From the NCBI GenBank assembly GCA_900317505.1, contig ONHB01000008.1, positions 20,077 to 84,076 on the forward strand: DNA of 64,000 bases. Direction: 5' to 3'. Shown here piece after piece: positions 8,541-15,656 of this stretch (the first letter of the stretch is position 1; each line of letters starts with the position of its first letter). The position numbers and the translations under genes were made by a program. The stretch is from an uncultured Lachnospiraceae bacterium. GTDB lineage: Bacteria; Bacillota; Clostridia; Lachnospirales; Lachnospiraceae. The notes beneath the pieces were generated by a model. That model saw nothing but the letters and a program-made list of their open reading frames with translations. It made no database searches and was not told where the DNA came from.

Positions 8541-9217
8541 CTGTCGGACTCCTCTCGTATTTTATATCCCTCTCCTACCTTGTTCAAAATCGGATCATAT
8601 CCAAGCTCAGCCTTTAGCTTTTTTCTGAGAGAAGACATATGTACCCTGATGGCACCGCTAAAGCTGTCCGCAGTTGAATCCCAGACATGCTCCATCAATT
8701 CCTCCTGACTTACCGGCCTGCCCGGATTAAGAAGCAGATATTCCAGAATACCGTTTTCTTTTCTTGTCAGCGGTACCATTTTTCCTTTTGCATATGCCTC
8801 GCGTCTTATCGTATCAAACTTCATTTCTCCACTTTCAAGGCATACATCTTTTTGCACAAACTTTCTTCTTGTCAGGCTTCTGATACGTGCCTCAAGCTCC
8901 TGTAAATGGAACGGTTTTTCCATATAATCATTTGCCCCTGCATCCAGTCCTTCAACCTTATCCGCGATCTGCCCTCTGGCAGACAATATAAGCACCTTTG
9001 TTTCCTCATTTTCCTGTCTGAGTGCTTTTAGAAGCTCCATTCCGTCCATCCCCGGCAGATTCAGATCCAGCACGATCAGATCATAATTCTCTGTCAGGAT
9101 ACATTCATAAGCCGCTTCTCCATCATAACAGGTATCCACCTCATATCCGGCATCATACAGTCTTTTTGCAACCATATCACATATTTGCTTCTCATCTTCA
9201 ACAATTAATATTCTCAA
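8537..9217 (-). CDS. OmpR/PhoB family response regulator
   Basis: The 226 aa protein has a receiver domain (acidic pair near residue 7, phospho-acceptor D51 in VLDLNLPGMDG, conserved Lys in MEKPFHLQELEARI) and a C-terminal winged helix (LTRKENGILEYLLLNPG; VHMSSLRKKL). It is translationally coupled to the kinase at 7389-8540. The ~100 nt between its start and the TTG start at 9320 must hold divergent promoters; a TATAAT is seen on the plus strand at 9263-9268. Confidence 0.95.
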   Translation of the reverse strand: MRILIVEDEKQICDMVAKRLYDAGYEVDTCYDGEAAYECILTENYDLIVLDLNLPGMDGMELLKALRQENEETKVLILSARGQIADKVEGLDAGANDYMEKPFHLQELEARIRSLTRRKFVQKDVCLESGEMKFDTIRREAYAKGKMVPLTRKENGILEYLLLNPGRPVSQEELMEHVWDSTADSFSGAIRVHMSSLRKKLKAELGYDPILNKVGEGYKIREESDR

Positions 9218-9319
9218 AATTCTTTCACCTGTGTCTTAACATAAATTTTACAACAGCTATTGTATAATATCAAAGTCAGCCGGTCAATAAATACAACAAA
9301 TGAAGGGAGCTGCAATATC

Positions 9320-9460
9320 TTGAAATACAAAAAAATATCTCAATTTGTTTTATTCATCGTGGGAATAGCCATGATCAGCTATGGTGCGGTCAGAGGCGAA
9401 GCAGCCACCGTACTCGGTAAAGCAATAAAATTATGTCTGGAGTGTGTCGGAATTGGATAA
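9320..9460 (+). CDS. CD1871A-type CXXC motif small membrane protein
   Basis: The 46 aa peptide starts at TTG 9320, with AAGGGAG ten bases upstream; the in-frame ATG at 9260 lacks a ribosome site. The sequence is one hydrophobic helix ([20 protein letters not shown]) followed by [22 protein letters not shown]. The C-terminal CLEC motif and the YGxxRGE segment match the small CXXC family found in Clostridia beside NapH-like ferredoxins. It overlaps the next gene, so translation is coupled. The role is presumably as a membrane thiol carrier, which is inference. Confidence 0.8.
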   Translation: MKYKKISQFVLFIVGIAMISYGAVRGEAATVLGKAIKLCLECVGIG

Positions 9461-10358
9461 AAAAAAGAAATTACGATCAAAGAAAACAGCCGGGATACGC
9501 GGATGGATACAGGCAGCCGCCACACTGCTTACCAATATCCATATCCCCAATTTATTTAAAGGTAAAATATATCAGGGCAATGCGAAAGCAGTTTGTGTCC
9601 CGGGATTAAACTGTTATTCCTGTCCTGCTGCAGCGGGAGCCTGTCCAATCGGAGCCTTTCAGGCGGTTGTAGGGTCATCCGGCTTCAAATTTTCATACTA
9701 TGTAACCGGTTTTTTCATTTTACTCGGTGTAACGCTCGGAAGATTTATATGTGGTTTTTTGTGTCCGTTCGGATGGTTTCAGGATTTACTTCATAAAATT
9801 CCCGGGGTAAAATTTTCCACAGCAAGGCTGAAGCCGCTAAGATATCTGAAATATATCATCCTTATTGTTTTTGTGATACTTCTGCCAATGCTTATAACGA
9901 ACTCTGTAGGAATGGGAGATCCGTTCTTCTGTAAATATATTTGTCCACAGGGCGTTTTGGAAGGGGCGATACCGCTTTCGCTCGGAAACGCCGCCATAAG
10001 ATCTGCGCTGGGAAAGCTTTTTTCTTTTAAATGCCTTATTTTGGTTATGGTTGTTATATTGAGTATTTTGTTTTACAGACCCTTCTGCAAATGGATCTGT
10101 CCCCTTGGAGCAATCTATTCATTATTTAATAAGGTCAGCTTTCTTGATATTAAAGTTGAAAACAGCAAATGTATCGGATGCAGCCAATGTTCAAAGGCAT
10201 GTAAAATGGATATTGATGTGTGCAAGACTCCAAATCATCCGGAATGCATACGATGCGGAGACTGTATAAAGGCTTGTCCCAAGGATGCAATCCACTACCG
10301 GTTTATGGGTAAGGAATCAATCCGGTTACATCAAGCGAATGACAAAAATCATCTTTGA
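9453..10358 (+). CDS. NapH/MauN-like 4Fe-4S membrane ferredoxin
   Basis: I favour TTG 9453, with GGAG ten bases upstream, over GTG 9444, which is too close to that site; the protein is ~301 aa. It has about five membrane segments. Cys motifs on the membrane part are [30 protein letters not shown] and CKWICPLGA. Two ferredoxin clusters lie at the C-terminus ([11 protein letters not shown] and [14 protein letters not shown]). The family moves electrons across or along the membrane to periplasmic thiol or metal systems. It lies between the CXXC peptide and a TlpA-like lipoprotein, which suggests it reduces that thioredoxin. Confidence 0.9.
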   Translation: MDKKKKLRSKKTAGIRGWIQAAATLLTNIHIPNLFKGKIYQGNAKAVCVPGLNCYSCPAAAGACPIGAFQAVVGSSGFKFSYYVTGFFILLGVTLGRFICGFLCPFGWFQDLLHKIPGVKFSTARLKPLRYLKYIILIVFVILLPMLITNSVGMGDPFFCKYICPQGVLEGAIPLSLGNAAIRSALGKLFSFKCLILVMVVILSILFYRPFCKWICPLGAIYSLFNKVSFLDIKVENSKCIGCSQCSKACKMDIDVCKTPNHPECIRCGDCIKACPKDAIHYRFMGKESIRLHQANDKNHL

Positions 10359-10394
10359 CACTCATATCACTATATATTAAAGGAGACATTATTT

Positions 10395-11252
10395 ATGAAA
10401 ACAAAAAAAACATTTATTTCTATTTTCACACTCTGCATAGCCTTATTGCTTACGGCATGCAGCACAAAAGAAGCACCGGAGGCTTCCGATACTCAGCTGG
10501 ATGATCTATATCAGCAGGAGAACCAGCTTTTTGCAGATCATGACGATGAATGGAACAAGGTATTTGGCATGATGAATAAAAGTACTGCTGATCCGAGTGG
10601 AAATTACGCCGATTATCTGGCTGACACGATCGAAGCAAACAAGACCTCTTTTACAGATGATGAATTGAAGATACTGGCTGATGATATTGAAACTATACGA
10701 AAAATCGAGGAGCAGATCGCCGAAATCGAAACTGGAAATACGGCTTCAGACAATTCTGATCCGAAAAACGATTCCAAAGATGAATCTCCCTTTAAGAATT
10801 TTTCCGGTCAGGATTTTGATGGTAATTCTGTTGACGAAAGTCTGTTTTCCGAAAATGCAGTAACTGTCGTCAATTTCTGGTTCACCGGCTGCAAGCCTTG
10901 CGTTGCCGAGTTATCCAAGCTTAATGAATTAAATGATACTCTCCAGTCAATGGGAGGTGAGGTAATCGGAATCAACACAGAAACCTTCGACGGAAATGAA
11001 GCTGCTATTAAAGAAGCGGCAGCTATTCTTGAAAGCCAGAAAGCCAAATACCGCAATCTTTCTGTCAACTCTGCTTCCGATGCGGGAAAATATGCTTCCG
11101 GCATCATGGCATTTCCTACTACAATACTGGTCGATAGAAATGGTAATATTGTGGGAGATCCCGTACTTGGAGGAATTGATAATCAGGACAATTATGATGC
11201 TTTGATGGATCAGATCCAATCTGTAATCGACGCTGACAGTGCAAACAAATAA
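10395..11252 (+). CDS. TlpA/ResA-like thioredoxin lipoprotein
   Basis: The 285 aa protein carries a lipoprotein signal (LLLTAC, lipidated C22), a ~110-residue acidic helical spacer, and a thioredoxin-fold domain from ~residue 133 with active site CKPC (C166, C169) in NFWFTGCKPCVAEL. A cis-Pro segment (GIMAFPTTILVDRNG) is present. It should be an extracytoplasmic disulfide reductase tethered to the membrane. It is the last gene of the CXXC-peptide/ferredoxin operon. The long spacer before the catalytic domain is unusual for TlpA/ResA. Confidence 0.9.
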   Translation: MKTKKTFISIFTLCIALLLTACSTKEAPEASDTQLDDLYQQENQLFADHDDEWNKVFGMMNKSTADPSGNYADYLADTIEANKTSFTDDELKILADDIETIRKIEEQIAEIETGNTASDNSDPKNDSKDESPFKNFSGQDFDGNSVDESLFSENAVTVVNFWFTGCKPCVAELSKLNELNDTLQSMGGEVIGINTETFDGNEAAIKEAAAILESQKAKYRNLSVNSASDAGKYASGIMAFPTTILVDRNGNIVGDPVLGGIDNQDNYDALMDQIQSVIDADSANK

Positions 11253-11263
11253 TTTATTTATCA

Positions 11264-11294
11264 GACTGCAGCTTTTATTTTAAAAGCTGCAGTC
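11264..11294. terminator. perfect 14-bp hairpin after the redox operon
   Basis: Arms GACTGCAGCTTTTA and TAAAAGCTGCAGTC enclose a 3 nt loop, starting 12 nt after the TlpA-like stop. No T-tract follows, so it may be a weak terminator or an mRNA 3'-end stabiliser. Confidence 0.5.
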
Positions 11295-11351
11295 CTAATC
11301 CTGCTATCATCCACACAATACCTGCAATCAGCAGCAGTGTTTTTTTCTTAA
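11275..11351 (-). pseudogene. remnant of a small membrane-protein gene
   Basis: Directly after the MarR remnant the minus strand encodes a short hydrophobic segment (KKKTLLLIAGIVWMIAGLG, then LQLLK and a stop inside the hairpin). There is no start codon or ribosome site. It looks like the N-terminal membrane helix of a lost gene, cut by the hairpin. Confidence is low because it is so short. Confidence 0.3.
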
Positions 11352-11640
11352 CACAAAACCTTGGCTTCTACAATCGGCTCTGCCTTGTCCAGCAAAATAA
11401 TCTCAATGTGCTTTTTATTATCTTTACTTTGTATTCTTTCAACCAATCCTTTGTTTTCCAGATTTTTCAACGAAGTGGAAACATGGGACTTGGTTGATTT
11501 TCTGATTCTTACTATTTCTGCAGCGGTATCATGCCGCGGATTATTATGAAGAAACATGAGTATATCATATTTCCATCTGTGTCAGCCCGTATTGGTCACA
11601 TACCTCGCCGGAAAGCAATTCATAATAGCTTGTAATTGAT
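11348..11640 (-). pseudogene. degraded MarR family regulator
   Basis: The C-terminal open stretch (from 11557) shows a MarR winged helix (AAEIVRIRKSTKSHVSTSLK, NLENKGLVERIQSKDNKKHI). Upstream, in another frame, is the preceding MarR segment (SYYELLSGEVCDQYGLTQME). The two join if one A is removed from GAAATATGAT near 11565, giving TQME-YDILMFLHNNPRHD. The gene therefore carries a +1 frameshift. It also lacks its N-terminal helix and ends early at VEAKVLC. It is non-functional as it stands. Confidence 0.75.
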
Positions 11641-11647
11641 ATAAAAA

Positions 11648-11675
11648 AACAGTGTTCTGATTTTAGAACACTGTT
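11648..11675 (-). terminator. Rho-independent terminator of the TetR gene
   Basis: An 11-bp perfect stem (AACAGTGTTCT / AGAACACTGTT) with a 6 nt loop is followed on the minus strand by a run of seven T. The stem overlaps the TetR stop codon. Confidence 0.85.
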
Positions 11676-12255
11676 ATAAAGGTATCTGATTTTTATTTTT
11701 CTCTTCCTCTATTTGCGCAATCAACGCTTTTATCGTGGCCTGATAGGAAACAGACAATCTGTAAATCAATTTCTCCTGTTTTTCCATCATGCCCCTCTGC
11801 ATCCATCGAAGAATACTTCCGATCATGGAATTGCTGTAAAAATCAACAATAAACTGAATATCTTCTGCTGAAAGTTTTTTTCCTTCAACCTCTTTCAACA
11901 CATATTTTTCCATATAATTCTCGGTAATATCATATAAATACTTCAAAATCAAATCCCTGTTTTTAGAATTATAGAGATGATATACCGCTTTCTTATATTC
12001 AAGTATCAGATGATATTTTTTTAAACAATCCTCATAAAAAGAGTGATTTTCCTGTTTCTCTTTTAAGGATTTCTCTGTTTCGGTTCTGAGTAGCTCCTCA
12101 AGCACCTGATATATATCACTGTAATAATAATAAAAGGTATTTCTGTTGATTTCACACATTTCACAGATATCCTTTACAGTAATTTTATCAATTGATTTTT
12201 CCTGAAGCAATTTAAGCATACTGTACATGATTGCCTGTCGTGTAAATTTTGACAT
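11674..12255 (-). CDS. TetR/AcrR family regulator
   Basis: The start is at 12255 (MSKFTRQAIMYSML), which has GGAG eight bases upstream; the protein is 193 aa. The N-terminal helix-turn-helix is clear (KITVKDICEMCEINRNTFYY). The rest is helical, with a C-terminal ligand-type domain rich in Lys, Tyr and Glu. It belongs to the group of TetR proteins that respond to unknown ligands in Clostridia. It lies 27 nt downstream of the DegV gene on the same strand and ends in a strong terminator, so the two form an operon. Confidence 0.88.
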   Translation of the reverse strand: MSKFTRQAIMYSMLKLLQEKSIDKITVKDICEMCEINRNTFYYYYSDIYQVLEELLRTETEKSLKEKQENHSFYEDCLKKYHLILEYKKAVYHLYNSKNRDLILKYLYDITENYMEKYVLKEVEGKKLSAEDIQFIVDFYSNSMIGSILRWMQRGMMEKQEKLIYRLSVSYQATIKALIAQIEEEKNKNQIPL

Positions 12256-12282
12256 ACTATCACTCCACTCTGTCAAACATCA

Positions 12283-13170
12283 TTAATCAACCCTCTTCTT
12301 CCCCCAAAAGAATATAGATACTGTTCCGGGACCGGTATGACTGCCAATCGTAGTTCCAATATTGTTAATTTCCACTTTGCCGTTCAATTTTGGAAATCTC
12401 TCCTCGATCTGCCGGGCAACCTCTTTTGCATCCTCCATGCAGTCGGACTGACACATATAACATTTTCCGGAATAATCCAGACCATCATCGGCAAACTCTT
12501 CCATCTTATCAACAGTGGCTTTGAACACCTTTTTTTTCGTTCTGATTTTATATCGTGGAATTAATCTTCCCAGATAATCCATATTCAGAAGCGGACAGAT
12601 ATTAAGCATCTGACCAACCGCTCCGGCTGTCTTTGAAATTCTTCCGCCTTTTATATAAAAGGAAAGATCTGTAGAGAAAAACCAGTGATGCATCCGTAGC
12701 TTATTGGTTTCTACCCACTTATATAATTCATCAATTGTCATTCCCTGATCCCGTAATCCGGCCATTGTATCCATGATCAGTCCATATCCGGATGAAGCCC
12801 CAAGGGAATCAACAATATATATCTTTCGATCCGGAAATTCCTCCATCAACACTTCTTTAGCAATATTAGCGGAATTAATGACTCCTGTGATTCCTGAAGA
12901 AAGACACACATGCAGAATATCAAGTCCCTGCTCCAGAAAGGATCTGAAATATCCTATAAATTCATCTGTATTAATCTGTGATGTTTTTGTTTCTGCACCT
13001 GCAGCCATTCTTGCATAAAACTCATCAAATGACATGCTCTGTCCCAAATCATCCAGATAAGCGACGCCATCTAATTCGTAATGAAAACAAATATATTTTA
13101 CATCGATTGCCTCAAAATGCTCTTTGGAAAGATCGGCTGTCGAACAACAACTAAGTACATAATTACCCAT
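12283..13170 (-). CDS. DegV family fatty-acid-binding protein
   Basis: The start at 13170 (MGNYVLSCCSTADLS) has GGGAG eight bases upstream, giving 295 aa; the longer open frame lacks a ribosome site. DegV features are the N-terminal SCCSTADLS phosphate-binding turn, TSQINTDEF, LSSGITGVINSA, VDSLGASSGYGL, FYIKGGRISK and IGSHTGPGTVSIF. DegV/FakB proteins bind fatty acids and present them to the FakA kinase. It sits upstream of a TetR gene. A second, different DegV gene is at 35703-36536. Confidence 0.92.
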   Translation of the reverse strand: MGNYVLSCCSTADLSKEHFEAIDVKYICFHYELDGVAYLDDLGQSMSFDEFYARMAAGAETKTSQINTDEFIGYFRSFLEQGLDILHVCLSSGITGVINSANIAKEVLMEEFPDRKIYIVDSLGASSGYGLIMDTMAGLRDQGMTIDELYKWVETNKLRMHHWFFSTDLSFYIKGGRISKTAGAVGQMLNICPLLNMDYLGRLIPRYKIRTKKKVFKATVDKMEEFADDGLDYSGKCYMCQSDCMEDAKEVARQIEERFPKLNGKVEINNIGTTIGSHTGPGTVSIFFWGKKRVD

Positions 13171-13358
13171 TTTATTTTCTCCCAACAAAGTATTTCGCAG
13201 ATTTATATCACGCGATATAATCTCACTGTTACATATTGTAACATCCAATAATTTGTTTTTCAATCGTTATTCACTGCTGAAAAGAATGCATTGTCTCTGC
13301 CATTCTTCAGTTAATAAAAGATATCCCCCTTCTCCCATAAACATCTTAACGAAATAAA

Positions 13359-13384
13359 GCACTCGGGATATCACTCCCAAGTGC
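13359..13384 (-). terminator. terminator downstream of the YqeY gene
   Basis: GCACTCGGGA and TCCCAAGTGC form a 10-bp stem with one mismatch on the plus strand (a G-U wobble in the minus-strand RNA). On the minus strand it is followed by TTTATTT. On the plus strand a T-rich stretch follows a few bases later, so it may act both ways. It lies ~85 nt past the yqeY stop. Confidence 0.65.
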
Positions 13385-13419
13385 CTTTCTGATTTTTTAT
13401 TCCGCTATGAGCCGATCAT

Positions 13420-13445
13420 CCGGTCTGATTTTCCGGTCTGATTTT
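13420..13445. repeat. two 13-bp direct repeats between yqeY and its terminator
   Basis: CCGGTCTGATTTT occurs twice in tandem, followed by a partial third copy (CCGGTT). No function is evident. Confidence 0.6.
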
Positions 13446-13466
13446 CCGGTTAAATCACGGTCCTAT

Positions 13467-13913
13467 TTATGCCATAAATTCTCCAACCAGTTTATTGACA
13501 ACGGCTCCTTCTGCCTTGCCCTTTACCTTGGGCATAAGTTCTTTCATGATCCTGCCTTTATCCTTGGGAGTAGCTTTCTCAATGCCAAGGTCATTTAATA
13601 CACCCTGAATGATTTCCCTGACCGCATCCTCTGAAAGATCGGCAGGAACAAATGCCTGATATACGGCAAGACGTTTTTCACACTGCTCTTTGATATCCGT
13701 TCTGTCTGCAGGTGCCGACTCCAGAGTTTCCCTGGTCTGACGGATCTCTTTTTTGATAACCTCATTTTCTTCATCTTCCGTAAGGTCTTCTCTCTTATCA
13801 ATCGCTTTATTCTTTAAAGCGCTTAATAACATGGAAAGAGAATCTTTTCTTTCTTTGTCCTTTTCCTTCATTGCTTTGACCATTTCAGCCCTGATTTCAT
13901 CAATTTTACTCAT
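13467..13913 (-). CDS. GatB/YqeY domain protein
   Basis: The 148 aa protein is a full-length YqeY (MSKIDEIRAEMVKAMKEKDK at the start, then LSMLLSALKNKAID and the C-terminal GRIMKELMPKVKGKAEG). The domain resembles the tail domain of GatB, the tRNA amidotransferase subunit. The stand-alone form is thought to bind tRNA, but its role is not settled. It is preceded on the strand by a zinc-ribbon membrane protein gene with an 84 nt gap. Confidence 0.92.
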   Translation of the reverse strand: MSKIDEIRAEMVKAMKEKDKERKDSLSMLLSALKNKAIDKREDLTEDEENEVIKKEIRQTRETLESAPADRTDIKEQCEKRLAVYQAFVPADLSEDAVREIIQGVLNDLGIEKATPKDKGRIMKELMPKVKGKAEGAVVNKLVGEFMA

Positions 13914-13997
13914 GATATCTTCCTTCTTTCCTTCATTCAGATCCGGCTCTTTGTCACAGGATCTGTATATATTGAACAGATTTTACCATCACCGGTA

Positions 13998-14579
13998 TTA
14001 TTTTAATTCCGTCCGGCAAAAATAGCAATCCATGCCGCTCCGATAATCGGCAGACACGATATTTTCAGCTCCACAGTACGGACAATAGAAAAGCTTCATT
14101 CCCCTGGGAATCGGATCTCCGATCAGATATCTGCCACCAACCCTTTGTCCACCGTATCTTTGGTTGACGCGTCTGATTTCTTCCTGTTTTTCCCTGGCAT
14201 GCTCCATCTGATCCATTTTGGCTTTGCGTTCCAGATAATCCGTTGTCGACGGCTTTTTCCCGGTCTCCTTTTGTACAGTCTGCCGCTTATTGGGGTCCTG
14301 TTGTTTCTGCTGCTTTTGCTGCAATTGCTGCTGTTGCTTTTCCTGCTTTAATTCACGTCTGGTAACGGAAATCGGCTGGGTAGCCAGACGTTGATAGTGT
14401 TGATAATAGTTATCCTTCTGTGCATTTACAGCTGCTATTGAATCGGTTTTGGGTGGCGTGTACACTACCCGGGATCCATTATTGGATGGATTGTTTCTTT
14501 GCTGGTTATTCTGTGCTTTTAGGATCACCTGTCTGATAATACAAATAAAAATCACAATATACACAATAAAAAAAAGCAT
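13998..14579 (-). CDS. membrane-anchored protein with C-terminal zinc ribbon
   Basis: The 193 aa protein starts with one hydrophobic helix (LFFIVYIVIFICIIRQVIL) followed by a long polar stretch very rich in Gln (about residues 25-110). It ends in two Cys pairs (CPYCGAENIVS and CYFCRTEL), a rubredoxin- or zinc-ribbon-like knuckle. A conserved GGRYLIGDPIPRGMK segment precedes the knuckle. I do not know the family's role. It lies directly after holA. Confidence 0.75.
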   Translation of the reverse strand: MLFFIVYIVIFICIIRQVILKAQNNQQRNNPSNNGSRVVYTPPKTDSIAAVNAQKDNYYQHYQRLATQPISVTRRELKQEKQQQQLQQKQQKQQDPNKRQTVQKETGKKPSTTDYLERKAKMDQMEHAREKQEEIRRVNQRYGGQRVGGRYLIGDPIPRGMKLFYCPYCGAENIVSADYRSGMDCYFCRTELK

Positions 14580-14601
14580 CCTACTTATTTCATCTCCTTT
14601 T

Positions 14602-15591
14602 CTAACCGGTCACATTGCCGTATTTCATCATAAACAGCTCTACACTCATCACATCGGGAACCTTTCCTGTCTTGATATCCTCATCTGCCCGGACGCAGTC
14701 ATCAATAGCAGCCCGCAAAGTCTCTTTTTTAAACCGTGATGCCTGATCCAGACACTTGCCCGCCACAAAAGGCGGCACTCCCATTTTCTGTGCAATAGTC
14801 CGGCGGTCATAGCCCTGTTCACGCAAGGATCTGGCCTGTAAAAGCAGATTGAACTGCCTTGCAAGCAAAGCCAGAATACGCATAGGCGGTTCTTTTAAAG
14901 AAAGCAGATCATAATACAGATGCAGAGCCTTTTCCTGTCTGCCTGTCGCCAGATAATTAATCATGTCAAAAATCCGGTTGGCAATCCTCTCTGTGCAGAT
15001 TGTTTCCACATCTGCTGCCGTAATTTTCCCTTTGTTGAGACAGTAGCAGATGCACTTTTCCAGCTCGGAATGTATATTTTCCATATCTGTACCTGTCTTA
15101 TAAAGCAGTGTGGATATCGCCATGGCATCCATTTCAAGATTTTCCTTTTTGGCAAGTCCGGCAACCCAGCGGCTCAATGTCGTCTCATCCTGTTCATGAA
15201 ACTCACCGATATAACCGTGCTCCCTGACAGCTTTGTAAAGCTTATTGCGCTTATCAACTTCCTTTTCATTGAAAACAAAATAGGTCGTTTCAAAACATTC
15301 GCCAAGATATTCTGCCAGCTGGTCTGCTCCGGAATTTTTGAAAAGTCCGCTGTTTTCTATGATGATGACACGACGGTCTGCAAAAAAAGGAACCTCTTCC
15401 GCTTTGTCGATGATCTGTGCCTGATTGATGTCCTTTCCCTCATATATGGAAAGATTCATCGTATCGCCACCATTTAAAAGCGCATCCTTTAGGCGGTTGC
15501 GGTACTGATTTCTCAGGTAATCCTCTTCCCCGCACAAAAGATATATCTGTTTTAAATTGCCTGATTTGATATCTTCATTGATACGTTTCAT
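14602..15591 (-). CDS. holA: DNA polymerase III delta subunit
   Basis: The 329 aa length fits HolA. The N-terminus (INEDIKSGNLKQIYLLCGEE, then DYLRNQYRNRLKDAL) is the typical delta-subunit opening, and the middle holds RVIIIENSGLF. The C-terminal helical domain (FNLLLQARSLREQGYDRRTI) matches the clamp-loader collar. The protein opens the beta sliding clamp during replication. Between it and the next gene downstream is 22 nt. Confidence 0.93.
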   Translation of the reverse strand: MKRINEDIKSGNLKQIYLLCGEEDYLRNQYRNRLKDALLNGGDTMNLSIYEGKDINQAQIIDKAEEVPFFADRRVIIIENSGLFKNSGADQLAEYLGECFETTYFVFNEKEVDKRNKLYKAVREHGYIGEFHEQDETTLSRWVAGLAKKENLEMDAMAISTLLYKTGTDMENIHSELEKCICYCLNKGKITAADVETICTERIANRIFDMINYLATGRQEKALHLYYDLLSLKEPPMRILALLARQFNLLLQARSLREQGYDRRTIAQKMGVPPFVAGKCLDQASRFKKETLRAAIDDCVRADEDIKTGKVPDVMSVELFMMKYGNVTG

Positions 15592-15656
15592 AAAAACAGT
15601 AACGTTCCTCTCCTGTTGTACAGCGTCATTCTATTTTAATTTTAACCGTTTATGAT

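Noticed and set aside
14920..15477. Plus-strand 185-codon open frame antisense to holA
   Set aside because: Shadow of a strongly conserved gene; no ribosome site and atypical composition.
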